A stretch of DNA of 64,000 nucleotides, taken from NCBI GenBank assembly GCA_946406115.1, contig OX291556.1, positions 11,562,501-11,626,500 on the forward strand, read 5' to 3'. The stretch comes from Apoda limacodes (Eukaryota > Arthropoda > Insecta > Lepidoptera > Limacodidae). A program made the translations under genes and the position numbers. The notes beneath the pieces were generated by a model that did not search any database, was not told the origin of the DNA, and saw only the letters and a program-made list of their open reading frames with translations. This document shows positions 47,092-57,840 of the stretch, piece by piece. The first letter of the stretch is position 1. The number at the start of each line of letters is the position of its first letter.

Positions 47092-48944
47092 CTTTTTTCG
47101 AGTATTCCCGCTAACTAACTAAGCAGATTGCTTTGTTTTCATTGTTTTTTGTTATATTTTCTGTTAGGGATGCAGCGCAGCATTATGTGCAGTCTAACTA
47201 CACTATTATCAGCATTCAGTTCTACTTCTCTACTTCTTACTTAAAACAAGCTTCCACATTACTTTTAAGTTTATTTAGGTAATAAACCTGTTGTCAGTTT
47301 GTAAGGAGGACATGTCCTCCTTTTTTATGATTTGTCCTCCCGTCCTCCCTTTCCTACTCTATGCCCTCCTTTTGCTATATTATGAAATATTAAATTCTTT
47401 TTGAGATGAGAAGTTAGATACTAAAATATGTAAGTACTAAAATCGAAATACCTAAATTTGTCTTTTTTCTCCTCATTATGGTATGTGTGTGTATAGAATT
47501 GTAATAAATGCACCGAATTTCATTATTACCGTTTCAATCTATTTGCACTGACTCGGAAATTTTAAAAAAAAAATTTTACTATTCTTAGATTTTGAAAAAA
47601 AAAGTGCTCCTGGGTTTTTCAGGGTGGTGAATTCAGAATTTTGTAACAAAAATACAAAGAGAAGTCACTGATACGGTTGTTACTGCCGGACTATTTTTAC
47701 TTTTGCATAGTGGAATTAGTAATTGGTATGTTTAAATATAAGATTCTGTTCAGGAGCTGCATACGAACGGCTAAAAAAAAAAAGTTATATTCTATTTATT
47801 TTAATACATATAAAAAAAATTAAGTAAATTAAATACAGTCGATATCATTAGTATACATTAAAAAATCTTACTAACGAATCGTCGGAAAACGAATTTGTCT
47901 TTTTATGTCGGATTATATTAACAAATTATAAATAAAAAAAAAGAAAAGAAGTGATCCCCAAACAAGGAACACAATTTTGTTGTTTTTGCTTTATTGTAAT
48001 AACAGTATACAAGCTTCAAACTTGCAATATTTATGGTGTGAGCTCTTAACTTTAACAACAATCAATAAAAATCGGTCAAGTGTGAGACGGGCTTGTCAGA
48101 CGGACGGACGGGTTGGTCAGTCATTGGATGTGTGACCGCGGGTCGGCATTTTTTTTTTGTTGTTTGTGTTCGTCAATTATATGGTGGTATGGAACACACG
48201 GTACGCGCGGCTGACTTGCACTTCACCGATTTTTTATACGGGTGAATAGTTTATAATGTACTGTATTTTGATTCTGATTTGTGATTAAAATAAATACTTA
48301 CTAGATAAAATTTAACTAACTTATGCTTTGAGACAACTATAACTACTTTCAGATGTAAAAGTATTTATACTTAACTGTCTTAAAGCATCAATATATTCTA
48401 TAGTGATAGAATGGGGAAAAATAATCCATTTTAGGCATTGAAAACATGTGAAATACTGTCTTAAATCCTGTTTTGAAAATATTGGAAGAATAATGGGATA
48501 TAAGGTTGAGATGACGATGACAATCACCCATCAGCTTTTGACCTTGCGTCTAGGGTAACCTGGCAAATGAGATGAAATGAAATGATGAATGAGATTCAGA
48601 GCACGGAGAACATGAATCCAAATATAAACATTGTTTTGAAGTCGCGTCTCTAAAAAATAATTTTTTTGTTAATTAATTTTTGGAATCTAAACTTTTCACG
48701 TTCAATATTCTCTTACTCCGGTGGGTAATTTTGTACACAACGAAAACATGTCGAAAAGTTGGATAAATGCATTAAATATTAGGTAACAAAATTACGTGTT
48801 CGAAGATTGTGAAGTCAAAAGATTCCTTATACATACCATATGTACCTATGCTTAATTGTACACCTATTTCCCGTAGATATAGACAGGCTACAGATTTTTA
48901 CTCGATACGCTGTACCTAATATTTATTTTTTATTTTTGCGTCTG
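47092..48944. other. Unassigned; GTCCTCC palindromic cluster 47306-47360
   Basis: GGAGGACATGTCCTCC (about 47306-47321) is a perfect 16-bp palindrome followed by two further GTCCTCC motifs and CCCTCCTTTT. No repeat family or gene is recognised. The remainder is AT-rich; a GACGGACGGAC stretch at 48097 resembles R2/R3 repeat interiors. Confidence 0.4.
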
Positions 48945-49530
48945 CGTCTTGCCCTGGTCGTTTTGTTTCCAATTGACCAACAGATCTAGGTGACGAGTTC
49001 CTTTTAGTAGATACTATAATACCGGAGAAAAATAGTCTTTAAAATGTAGACAAAATGACAATAATGATTGGAAGGATCTTAAAAATCTATTTGTATTTAA
49101 ATTGAAACGCAAGTCCAGACTTAATAGCTAATTTTATTCATACTCTGCCATATTCTTCGGAAACCGTGCTCGAATTTCTAAAAAACATATGCAACCAGAA
49201 CAAAGAACTATTGAAAGTGATTATATATATGAAGGCACAAAACATTTATATAGACTTGGGTTACTTTAATAACAAATGTATTTTTTTCAAAATAGTATAC
49301 GATAATGTATGTTTGAATTTGAAAACACTCCTCTTGTGATTTTTTTTGAATTTATACTGACAAAAAAATTTTAAGATTAAAATATATTTTTTTATGCAAA
49401 CAAAGCTAGCAAAAGATTAGGGGAAGCTTCCTTAGCGCCGAACGGCACCTTTCTCCAGGCACATATGAAAAAGTTGATGAGAGGTGCATGATAGTGTTAA
49501 GAAGGCGAAGGGTATCACAATACCACACGC
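48945..49530. repeat. Diverged ~0.6-kb duplication, copy 1
   Basis: Aligns along its whole length with 49995-50585: GTCTTGCCCTGGTCGTT, ACAGATCTAGGTGACGAG, ATGATTGGAAGGATCTTAAA, CTCTGCCATAT, then CCTTAGCGCCGAACGGCA and TAGTGTTAAGAAGGCGA. On the minus strand the right part encodes RLLNTIMHLSSTFSYVPG followed by ERCRSALRKLP and a stop. The same frame and stop position are kept in copy 2 apart from one extra stop and a small insertion. Confidence 0.75.
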
Positions 49531-49599
49531 ACGGCGTGGGATTTTTGAGTCAACTGCTTAATTATACTAATAACTCCTTAATTATACTAATGAAGTATC

Positions 49600-49800
49600 A
49601 AGCTGTAGTTCGTTTAAGCTAGGTAATAGTTATTCCTGCGGGAACTTGTGAACTTTTTGGGATAAAAACTATGTCCTATCTAACTGTCCTATGTCCTTCC
49701 CCGGGATTCAAACTGTCTACATACCAATCTAAATTGGGCCATGTATTAGTGACTTATAAAGAAACAAACAGACAGAAAAATTAACTTTCGCATATATAAT
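49600..49800 (-). repeat. Repeat R1 copy (inverse)
   Basis: AATAGTTATTCCTGCGGGAA, GGGATAAAAACTATGTCCTA, TTCCCCGGGATTCAAACTGT, AAGAAACAAACAGACAGAAA and CTTTCGCATATATAATATTT are the well-known end blocks of the R1 repeat on the minus strand. It sits between the two 0.6-kb duplicated copies. Confidence 0.7.
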
Positions 49801-49994
49801 ATTTATAGAATAAAAAAATATAACTTTCGAAATTAAAAAGTACACCTTCCTTTATTTATTATCTCATAATAATGGGTTTGGCTTTCATTACACAAGAAAT
49901 TAGCAAAGTTATTGGTTTCCACGAGAAAAATATTGCCGTCAAACTTTTACGAATTTAACTATTTTCATAGTAGTTTCAGTTTAGCGATTGACTG

Positions 49995-50585
49995 TCCGCG
50001 TTGTGTCTTGCCCTGGTCGTTCTGTTTCCAATTGGCTAACAGATCTAGGTGACGAGGTCCTTTTCCAGAGACAAATAGTCTTAAAAATGTAGAAAAAGTG
50101 ACAAGAATGATTGGAAGGATCTTAAAAAGTTCTTTGTCTCTGTATTTATTCTATTTGCATTTGAATTGAAACGCAAGTGAAGACTTAATGCCTAATTTTG
50201 TTTATATTCTGCCATATTTCTTGGAAAACGTGCTCAAATTCCGAGATCATCGAAAAAACATACGCAACCGGAACAATGAACTATTGTAAGTGAATATATA
50301 AGAAGGCACAAAACTATTGTACACTTGGGTTACTTAATAACAATTTTTTCAATATAGTATATGCTAATTAATATATGCTTGAATTTGAAAACAACCTTCA
50401 TGAGTTTCTTTGAATTTAAATAGAGCAAAAACTTTAAAGATTAAAAGAATATCTTTATGCAATCAAAGCTAGTAAAAGATTATGGGAAGTTTCCTTAGCG
50501 CCGAACGGCAATTACTTCCGGGCACATAAAATATGAAAAACGTCTATGAGAGATGCATCATAGTGTTAAGAAGGCGATTGGTGTA
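49995..50585. repeat. Diverged ~0.6-kb duplication, copy 2
   Basis: See 48945-49530. Copies are about 1.05 kb apart in the same orientation and differ by many substitutions and small indels. The duplication is therefore old, or both are independent insertions of one dispersed family. Confidence 0.75.
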
Positions 50586-51110
50586 ATATGATATGAATCA
50601 GTCTCGTGCACAAAAAAGTTGAGGGAATCTGTGCTTGTTTACAGCGAGCGGCGGCCGGTGTCGTGACAATACTGCTTTAAATAATGCTGTTATTATAAAG
50701 TTCCAGAGTATAATTCACAGTTATGTTCTGAAATTGTGGGAATACAGTGAATGGGTTTTTCTTAGCGGTGAACACGCAGACCTGTGTCTTTGTTAGGGTT
50801 GAAATGATCCAAGTTTCCCCAGTCCCCAGTCAGAGACCTTGGACAGTTTGGAATAGTTTAAAGCTTATGATATAAAATAATTATATGTATCAACGTATAT
50901 GTAGGTAGTTGCTTTTGATTTTATAATATATGTAATAAAGATATATACATAAATAAGATTTGGAGCAGAAATAACATAGTTTAGAGTTTTGCTATCTTAT
51001 ATAAATGTCTCGCAAAGACATTTACTTACCTCAGCATCTCAGCTATATAATGCGAGTCATTTGTATCCGGCAGACAATTGGTGAGCCGTATGCGTATATT
51101 TCAGAGATTT
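50586..51110. other. LINE-B fragment 50725-50850, otherwise unassigned
   Basis: Bases 50725-50850 (TGAAATTGTGGGAATACAGT, then TTCTTAGCGGTGAAC and CAGTCAGAGACCT) match LINE-B at about 40094-40214 on the minus strand (VCAFTAKKTPF region). Bases 51065-51105 share CAGACAATTGGTGAGC with 29350 and 31320, a piece of an unnamed repeat inside the duplicated 1,327-bp block. Confidence 0.65.
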
Positions 51111-51383
51111 ACTCAAAAAAGTCCCTCTAATTTATTACATACATTTTAAATTAAAAAACATCTACGTTTCATTCCCTTTTAAATGAGGTATTAAAATCGG
51201 TTACGAAACAATGAAAATATGACTAATAATATAATTAAAGGAAAAAGCAAAAAAAAAACAGAATGGTATTTACTGAAAAAAAATCATAGATTACGTAGAT
51301 TTTAATACCTCATTTGAATGGTGTTGAAACGTAGATGCTTTTTAATTAGTATGTTTGTAATAAATAAGGGGAATTTTTTGAGT
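51111..51383. mobile_element. 273-bp foldback MITE with ~85-bp arms
   Basis: The left arm 51111-51197 (ACTCAAAAAAGTCCC ... ACATCTACGTTTCATTCCCT ... AAATGAGGTATTAAAAT) is the imperfect inverse of the right arm at 51298-51383. The arms are separated by about 100 bases of AT-rich spacer with an A9 run. Transcribed RNA would form a long hairpin. No transposase is encoded and target duplications were not identified. The open frame 51318-51506 partly derives from the arm and is not a gene. Confidence 0.85.
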
Positions 51384-51965
51384 GTGAGGTGTCGTTGGAC
51401 AAGTCGTTCGGAAAGTTTTGAGATTCTGAAAAACTTTTCTTTTAATTTGAGTATCCGTTTGCGAAAAGCTAAGTATACTAAGTTAAGTGTCTCCCCCTTT
51501 TGCTAGCTAAATTGTTGTTTTTTGGATATGGAAACAATTTGCGACATTATAGGCACATATGTATAGCGAAATATTTAAAAATTTACGATTACCTAGTAAT
51601 ACCTAGTAATATAGGTATCAAAAATTCAATTAATTTACGCTCCGCAATAGAGAAAAATATAGCGCTTCTAATAACTAGAGACTGTCCATCAACTCCTGTA
51701 GGACAGCGGGAAATCCCTTGGCAAGATTAATGCGAGTTTCCAGATGTAAATTTATTGAAATTGTGAAAAATGGACGCGTCCTACAAATGTTCAATCCCTG
51801 CGATAATTTGTCATTGTCGTCAGTGGTCTTTATAAACGTGTTATGTTTCGTTACGTTTACATACACTGACGGACACGATACAGTGTAATAAATTTAAACA
51901 TCGAACTGTTAAATAAATGTGAGTTTTATTATTTTGTGAAAACGAATATGTAAGATATATGAAGG
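51384..51965. other. Unassigned AT-rich DNA
   Basis: No gene is supported; frames at 51500-51866 lack recognisable domains. Confidence 0.45.
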
Positions 51966-52125
51966 AATGAGCTCCCTGCCAAGGTTTTCTCTAAGGACTA
52001 CAGTATGGGGTTCTTCAAGAAAGAAGTTATTATACCCCTGGTGTTACAAGCGTCCATAGTCTACGGTGACCGCTTACCATCAGGCGGACCGTATGCTAGT
52101 TTGACACCTTAGTGGTATTAAAAAA
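51966..52125 (+). mobile_element. LINE-B 3' fragment with A tail
   Basis: GAGCTCCCTGCCAAGGTTTTC to AAGAAAGAAGTTATT and then ACCCCTGGTGTTACAAGCGT through GACACCTTAGTGGTATTAAAA reproduces the end of LINE-B RT and its 3' UTR, on the plus strand. The ~30 bases encoding the SDTPG-adjacent segment are deleted. It is 5'-truncated. Confidence 0.85.
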
Positions 52126-52214
52126 AAAAGATATATATATCATAGGTCATGTATGAGAATTTTGTAAAGGTCTTCTTACGTTTGGTCCTTTTGAGTACGT
52201 ATTGGTCTTAGGTT

Positions 52215-52347
52215 TATCAGCCTCATACGTCCCGACTTGTTGGGGCACGGCCTACCCTCACCGATGGTGATTTGGGCCATAGTGTATACGCGGGACCCGG
52301 TGGGATTTTTTTGACGTATGCAGGTTTCCTCGCGAACGCTTGGGTCG
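52215..52347 (+). repeat. SINE-like 'CATACGTCCC' repeat fragment
   Basis: CAGCCTCATACGTCCCGACT then TGTTGGGGCACGGCCTACCC, TTTGGGCCATAGTGTATACG and GACGTATGCAGGTTTCCTCG follow the order of a common lepidopteran SINE-like repeat, here decayed. It abuts the LINE-B fragment at 52348 directly. Confidence 0.6.
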
Positions 52348-52550
52348 TGGAATGAGCTCCCTGCCAAGGTTTCCTCTAAGGACTACTGTATGGCGTTCTT
52401 CAGTTATTAATTATCAATTTAAACTATTAGATTTTTTAATTGTCGGCAAGCGCGAGTGATACCCCAGGTGTTGCAAGCGTCCATAGGCTACGTTGACAGC
52501 TTACCAATACGCGGACCGTAAGCTTGTTTACCACATTAGTCTAAAAACAT
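52348..52550 (+). mobile_element. LINE-B 3' fragment
   Basis: GGAATGAGCTCCCTGCCAAG to AACTATTAGATTTTTTAATT, then GCGCGAGTGATACCCCAGG and TACCAATACGCGGACCGTAAGCTTGTTTACCACATTAG match the RT C terminus and 3' end on the plus strand. It has no A tail of note and is older than the copies at 37.7 and 39.4 kb. Confidence 0.85.
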
Positions 52551-54003
52551 TACAAAATTACGATAAATCTTTTGATAGTGTTTCCAAATGTAAGATTTCC
52601 GATCTTATATGTTGCATATTGTTTTGCCATATTTATTAAAAAAAAAAAAACAAAGAGTTACTCGTACGGTAGGTAGTTGCTGCCGAACCATTTTTTGAAG
52701 CCATCAGTATAAACCACGATTTTGTGTGCAGCAAGTCATTACTGGAAAAGCAGGTTATTTACCTTTAGGCACTAAAAGTATATTAAATATAATTACATAA
52801 CGAAAATTTGTTATGTAATTTTTCGACCGCTGTCAGGATAAAGTTGGGCTTACGTCACTGCACTACTGGCCCTACTCGTCAACAAATTCAATAAAAACAT
52901 CCCTAATGAAAACTTATAGTGTGAGTGCGACATTGATATTGAACATTCGTTTTAATTATGTTAAACTTTTAGGGCTTCGAAAGTCTCTGAAACAAATCCA
53001 TATCGGCTACGGTACCCGATTAACGTCACGATAACCGTAAGCTTGTTTGCCGCCTTGGTGGTATTAAAAAACAATACAAAACACAGTTTTACAAATATAT
53101 ATAGGTATCTTGTGGTGTTCCAAATTTCATATGAAAAGCAACGGAAACAAGTATTACAATCGATGAACTTTGTAGCAATTGTGTTCAAAGTTCTTGTGTT
53201 CCATTAGCGAAGCTTTAAAGCTAATTCTGCAGCTTATAAAGCATAAATACCTAATTGATGTTATATAGCTTACTTAATGGACTAAAATGGCTAATATTAA
53301 AAACCGGTTCTGAACATGTGAGGCTATTAGGGTTTTCCAGCCCTGCTTAGTGTAGGGATGTTACAATAATTGTTTGAGTCGGTTTACTTGGTTGGTTATT
53401 ATCCCACTAAGCATTAAACTCTAGTTAGTCGTATTCTTTTACCTGTAATTTATATTATTATTTTTAACTTCTCTTCGGGATGAGAAGTTTGAAAATCGAA
53501 ATTGCGTTTTGTGCTTTCTTTACGTCTTGAGACCTTGGGAACTACGACTTGCGACTGTTTCTTATGTGGTGTGTATATATGCATGTATGTGAGTTTCTTT
53601 TTGGGATCGGATATCTCGAGAACTATAATAAATAAAAATATATTTTTTTCGAAAATTACTCAATTTTGATGAAACTAGTAGATAATAGAACTTGATATAT
53701 AAAGGAGTTGAATTTAAACTTTGATCATTGTTTTGAAATTCAAGATAGCGGATTTAATATTGAAAATCTTTTTTTGCGAAATTCTTTGATAACAAGACAA
53801 ACTAGGAGAAGTTACTCGGTCGGTAGTTGCTGGTGGATAATTTTTTTCGACGATGCTTTCAGATTAATTTCTTAATCGACGTTAATTAACTGGCCATGTT
53901 TCGGCAGAATATTTAAAATACGGAGCATAGCGGCCAAAAGAATAGAACCAATCAATTAAGGACTTGCGTTTCAATAAAAAAGGGAAATATTTTTAAATTG
54001 TCG
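52551..54003. other. LINE-B 3' tail at 53010-53070, otherwise unassigned
   Basis: Bases 53010-53070 (GATTAACGTCACGATAACCG, TAAGCTTGTTTGCCGCCTTG, GTGGTATTAAAAAAC) are the last ~55 bp of LINE-B on the plus strand. Nothing else is recognised. Confidence 0.6.
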
Positions 54004-54065
54004 GTTAAAAAAAAACTGGCTAGATGCAAGTGGGACTCTCGCACCTTTATGGTTCCGTTCCGTAG
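54004..54065 (-). repeat. Repeat R2 tail fragment
   Basis: AAAAAAAACTGGCTAGATGC then AAGTGGGACTCTCGCACC and TTATGGTTCCGTTCCG is the inverse of the R2 end (GGTACG.AACCCTTCGTGCGCGAGTCCGACTCG.ACTTGGCC) seen at 61876-61920. Confidence 0.6.
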
Positions 54066-54955
54066 CACCACAAAAATGGGAAGAGCCCAAAAAAAAACAG
54101 AAAATACTTAGGGCGTAAAATTGAGATAAAATTTTTAAAAAGTCAAAATTTAAAAATTTAGATGAAAACTTACTAATTTATTTATCATGTGACCTCCTTC
54201 GGGGTCATGAAACTGTAACGATATTTATACATGTTCCACATATGGCACACTATGTAGTAGCACAATTATTTGTTGTTGCATGGAAACAATGATTGTCCCT
54301 TTTATCTAAGGATTAAAATAACAAATCATTTCACATAGGAAAATGTTCAAATCCATCACGCCTCACATCACGAGGCGTAATTATAGCTGCATTTACCTTT
54401 TCTTTTCATCAGTTTATTGGTTTTATAGGTGTGTTAAACCCTTTTGGTACGTATGCAGAACATTTAAAACGAATATATTGTCAACACTTTACTTTACTTT
54501 AGTACACAACTATGAAGCTTTTGTGCACAACTTTTCCGACGCACAACAGTTTTTTTAAGTACCAAGCATTGTTGATTTTTGTACCAATTGAAAAAAATTG
54601 TTAAATCAGTACCGTACTGTGGCAAAACAAATTTTGAATGAATTAGTTGTTTTTAAAGCCAGCTAGTAAATTTCGTTTGTACAAAATATTTTATATTATT
54701 ACTCTCTCCTATGATCTTATTATACGAATTTCTACGATTAGAAAAAATGTTGCTATCTATTCAAATATCAGTGTTGTGATTAAAAGTAATGGTTGGTCCA
54801 TGTACGGCACTAGATGCAATAAAAAAATAGAAATCAACAAACCAAGTAACAATTAATAATAATAGTTTAAATAAATACTAAACTATTTATCGTCTAGAAG
54901 TCAATAATTTAATTCAATATCAGGTTTTTTTATTCCCACATTAAAGCCAATTTAT
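54066..54955. other. Unassigned AT-rich DNA
   Basis: No gene is supported; frames at 54343-54856 have no recognised domain. Confidence 0.45.
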
Positions 54956-55124
54956 TCAAGAGCGCTTATACAAACCCTCTGGCTCACCATCGTTACAAGC
55001 AAGATTAAATGTAAATAAATTGGTCCCGAAACGCTGCGTTGCTCCAGGCTTATTCTCAATTCGTGTTCGATATGTGCAATATTTTACATGTAATAAAAAT
55101 TTGTGTGTGAAAATTATTTGTGGC
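54956..55124 (-). CDS. Candidate terminal exon, unknown protein
   Basis: On the minus strand a frame of about 55 codons follows a plausible acceptor (TACCTCTTATTTTCTTTGAG|G at 55125). It ends with TGA at 54958-54956, which overlaps an AATAAA at 54956-54951. The translated end, NKPGATQRFGTNLFTFNLAC then NDGEPEGLYKRS, has balanced composition unlike the Ile/Tyr/Phe-rich chance frames around it. I recognise no domain. No upstream exon was identified and the polyadenylation signal is unusually close to the stop, so this may equally be an unrecognised repeat-derived frame. Confidence 0.3.
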
Positions 55125-55952
55125 CTCAAAGAAAATAAGAGGTAACTGCAGTAAAAGCTGATGTCATGTTTAACCATGTTTAGTTAGGGTTCCGGCTTAA
55201 GAGATAACACATTATACTGCAAATACATATAAAAGACTTAATAAAATAAAACTATAGTTTAAAACTATACAAACAAAGATTTAATATTTGCAGTAACATG
55301 TGAATAAGCAGAGAAATGCACTTTCATATTATGTAATATTTATTACCTAGCAAGTATAGATTTGTAAACCATACAGAATGCTATCGAATGAACACACTTG
55401 AACACGGATAAGAAGGTTATCTTAAGTCAACGCAATATCAACTTGTTCAAGACAATGCGTGATTTATATATATCGAAATATTTTATTGAAACAAGTACAA
55501 TGTTGTCTTGGAACTATTGTTTCGTTTGAAGAATATATTTTTTTCGAAGAAGTTTATTGTGTCCTTTAAATACTCAATATATTTTTGGTTTTAGAATATT
55601 TTATTCTTGGCATGAAATTAAAATCTTAATTGAATTCAAAATTTTAAATATTTCAATTCTAAAATATATTTTTTTAACCTAAATAAAAGTACTACTGTTT
55701 TAGTTGATCACCATAACTTCAATTGAAAATATTATTGTCTTTACTGAAAAACATAAAGTGTCAAAATAAAACAACATAGTTTTGCTTATGTGAAGCAGAA
55801 ATTATTATAGGAATAATACATAATAAATGATAAAATAAAAATATATATAAATATATTATATGATATGTATAATAAATGAACAATATATTTTAATATAATA
55901 TTGCATTAAGTACATCTAAACAATATTTTTGAGAATATTACTATTCTTTGAT
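55125..55952. other. Unassigned AT-rich DNA
   Basis: No supported gene or recognised repeat. Confidence 0.5.
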
Positions 55953-56304
55953 TTAACCCTTAATTAGGCGCATGGGGTCGACACAATTTCAAATTGAAAA
56001 AAATATGTGTTAGAATGGTTAAAGTGCGCCAGCGGTCCTTCTAGCTTCCTAACTTCCCCCAGGGTTCGCAAAATAATCGCGAACAGATTGGAATTGTTTT
56101 CTTTTTTAGTATTTTAATTTTATTTATTCGTTAATTTTTTTATTCATTCTTTAGTTATTATAATACATTATCTTGATATATTTCATAATAAACAGTTTGT
56201 TTTATTTATTTCTTATTATATCATATTTTTATTTTGTTTGGGGTCACTAGAGACCCCATGCGACTAACTGTGTAATTTTCTTAATGCGCCTAATTAAGGG
56301 TTAA
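55953..56304. mobile_element. piggyBac-type MITE, 344 bp, TTAA target duplication
   Basis: The body 55957-56300 begins CCCTTAATTAGGCGCATGGG and ends with TGCGCCTAATTAAGGG, a perfect 16-bp terminal inverted repeat (20 bp including TTAA). TTAA stands on both sides (55953-55956, 56301-56304). TTAA duplication with CCC ends is diagnostic of the piggyBac superfamily. Subterminal GGGGTC...GACCCC motifs make an extra hairpin near the right end. There is no coding capacity, so a piggyBac transposase elsewhere would have mobilised it. Perfect ends suggest it is fairly young. Confidence 0.92.
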
Positions 56305-56882
56305 ATTCCTGTTATACACCTTCATAGAGGAAACAAATACTGTACACCTTGATGTACTAGTAATCAACTCCTCGTATCGTATACTCAGCCGCTAAAATTT
56401 GTTAACAATAGTTAGCGAATGTAATTAACATAAAATGTGATCCAGTTAATTGTACCATAAAGCTATAATTAACGAAGACGTTTAATACTATCTGGAACGC
56501 AATGAACGAGGTAGGGAAAGTTTATTATAAAGTCGTTTCATTTCATTGTAGCGTCTTGTACGCTTTGAAATATTTTATTGTAGTTAAAGTTTCTTACCTT
56601 ATTGATTTATGAGTAGTACTTAATTGTAATATTACTAGCTGGTTTGTCGCGGTTTCACCTGCTTGCTCATTGTTTTACTCAGTATTATTTTGTCCCTGTT
56701 TGGGATAAAAACCATGAAGATACACCTACATACAAAATAAAATACAGAATTAAGTTCGATTACTGAACCGGAAAAGATACATTTGATAAAATATTGACGC
56801 TAAGTTCAGTCGACTTATTGGTCTTATTAGCCTTATTATATTAAAATATGTACGTAATCTACTACTGCCTAAAGCCGGCTTT
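56305..56882. other. Unassigned; R1-like piece 56637-56725
   Basis: ACTAGCTGGTTTGTCGCGGT and GGGATAAAAACCATG at 56637-56720 look like a diverged inverse R1 fragment. No gene is supported. Confidence 0.4.
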
Positions 56883-57015
56883 ACATCAGACGACACGACG
56901 ACGACACCAGCGGAAGCAAAAGTGTATGAAAATATATAACACGCTTTTCGATTGAACGACTCATTTTCGTACACTTACCTTTTGCTGGTGTCGTCGTCGT
57001 TGTCGTGGCATCTAA
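56883..57015. mobile_element. 133-bp hairpin MITE
   Basis: The left arm (CATCAGACGACACGACGACG then ACACCAGC..AAGCAAAAGTGTATGAAAAT) and the inverse right arm (CATTAGATGCCACGACAACG then ACGACGACACCAGCAAAAGG) pair over about 45 bases around a ~35-base loop. GACGAC-rich arms of this type adjoining a TTTACATCAGA end are known to me from insect MITEs. Frames reading through it on the minus strand (56750-57256) are not supported as genes. Confidence 0.8.
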
Positions 57016-57289
57016 TGGAAAAACTAGCTAATAGAAAAAGGTCTTTTATGCTTGATGTTAAGATATCAAACATGGCTGACATTTTATTCCACGTTGATTT
57101 GCTCCTGTAAAAATATAAACTAAGCAACTTTCTGTTGATCAATCGTGTATTAGTTTTATTCCATTGAGACATATTGTGAACAAAGGTTAAGTTCAGAATA
57201 GATTTGATAGCTTTGCCAATTACAAACCTAAAATCTAAATCATAAATCACCGTCATATTTTATAACACGAAATAAAGAAAATCAATTAC

Positions 57290-57480
57290 GGCTTTTATAG
57301 TACATTATGATACAAGTGAGCTATTGGTTGCTCATTATAGCCGAGGGTTGTGGGTTGCAGTCCGAGCTGAAGGTAAGGGGAGGTACTTCAGTCGAGTGTG
57401 TATTGGGCAGAGCTTACAAGTATCATACGACTGTTTTCAACACACATGAAGGACAGTAAATGCATATATATAAAATAAAA
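57290..57480 (+). repeat. Possible tRNA-like SINE
   Basis: GAGCTATTGGTTGCTCATTA (A-box-like) and GGGTTGTGGGTTGCAGTCC (B-box-like with one change from GGTTCGAGTCC) are followed by GAGGTACTTCAGTCGAGTGT and TGTTTTCAACACACATGAAG. Order and spacing fit a SINE but the boxes are degraded. Confidence 0.4.
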
Positions 57481-57562
57481 CGCCAAAATATTTGTTCTGT
57501 AATTGCGTTGAAGAGCATTCATACCCAATTTTAAGTAAATTTGCTAATAAAGTTAAATTACT

Positions 57563-57840
57563 AGACTTTGCCAGCGGCTTCGCCCGCCCTAAATTCGGTT
57601 ATCGGTAAGGCACTCCTTAATTAGGTATACAAATTTGCCAGCGGCTCCACCCGCCCTAAACCGCCCTAAATAGTTATTCCCGTGGGAATTTCGGGATAAA
57701 AAGTAGCCTACTATATGCTATTCCAGGACTTAACCTATATGTATGCCAAGGTTCATCCCGATCCGTCCAGTGGTTGAAGCATAAAAGAGTAACAAACATC
57801 CATACAAACAAACTTTCACATTTATAATATTATTAGGATT
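57563..57840 (-). repeat. Repeat R1 copy (inverse)
   Basis: Contains TTTGCCAGCGGCTTCGCCCG (with a second copy TTTGCCAGCGGCTCCACCCG 64 bases on), GTTATTCCCGTGGGAATTTC, GGGATAAAAAGTAGCCTACT, GTTCATCCCGATCCGTCCAG and CTTTCACATTTATAATATTA. This is the best preserved R1 copy in the window. Confidence 0.8.

Noticed and set aside
56750..57256. Minus-strand frames of 74 and 93 codons
   Set aside because: Both read through an arm of the hairpin MITE at 56883-57015; an internal acceptor-like TTTTTACAG gives no continuing exon.
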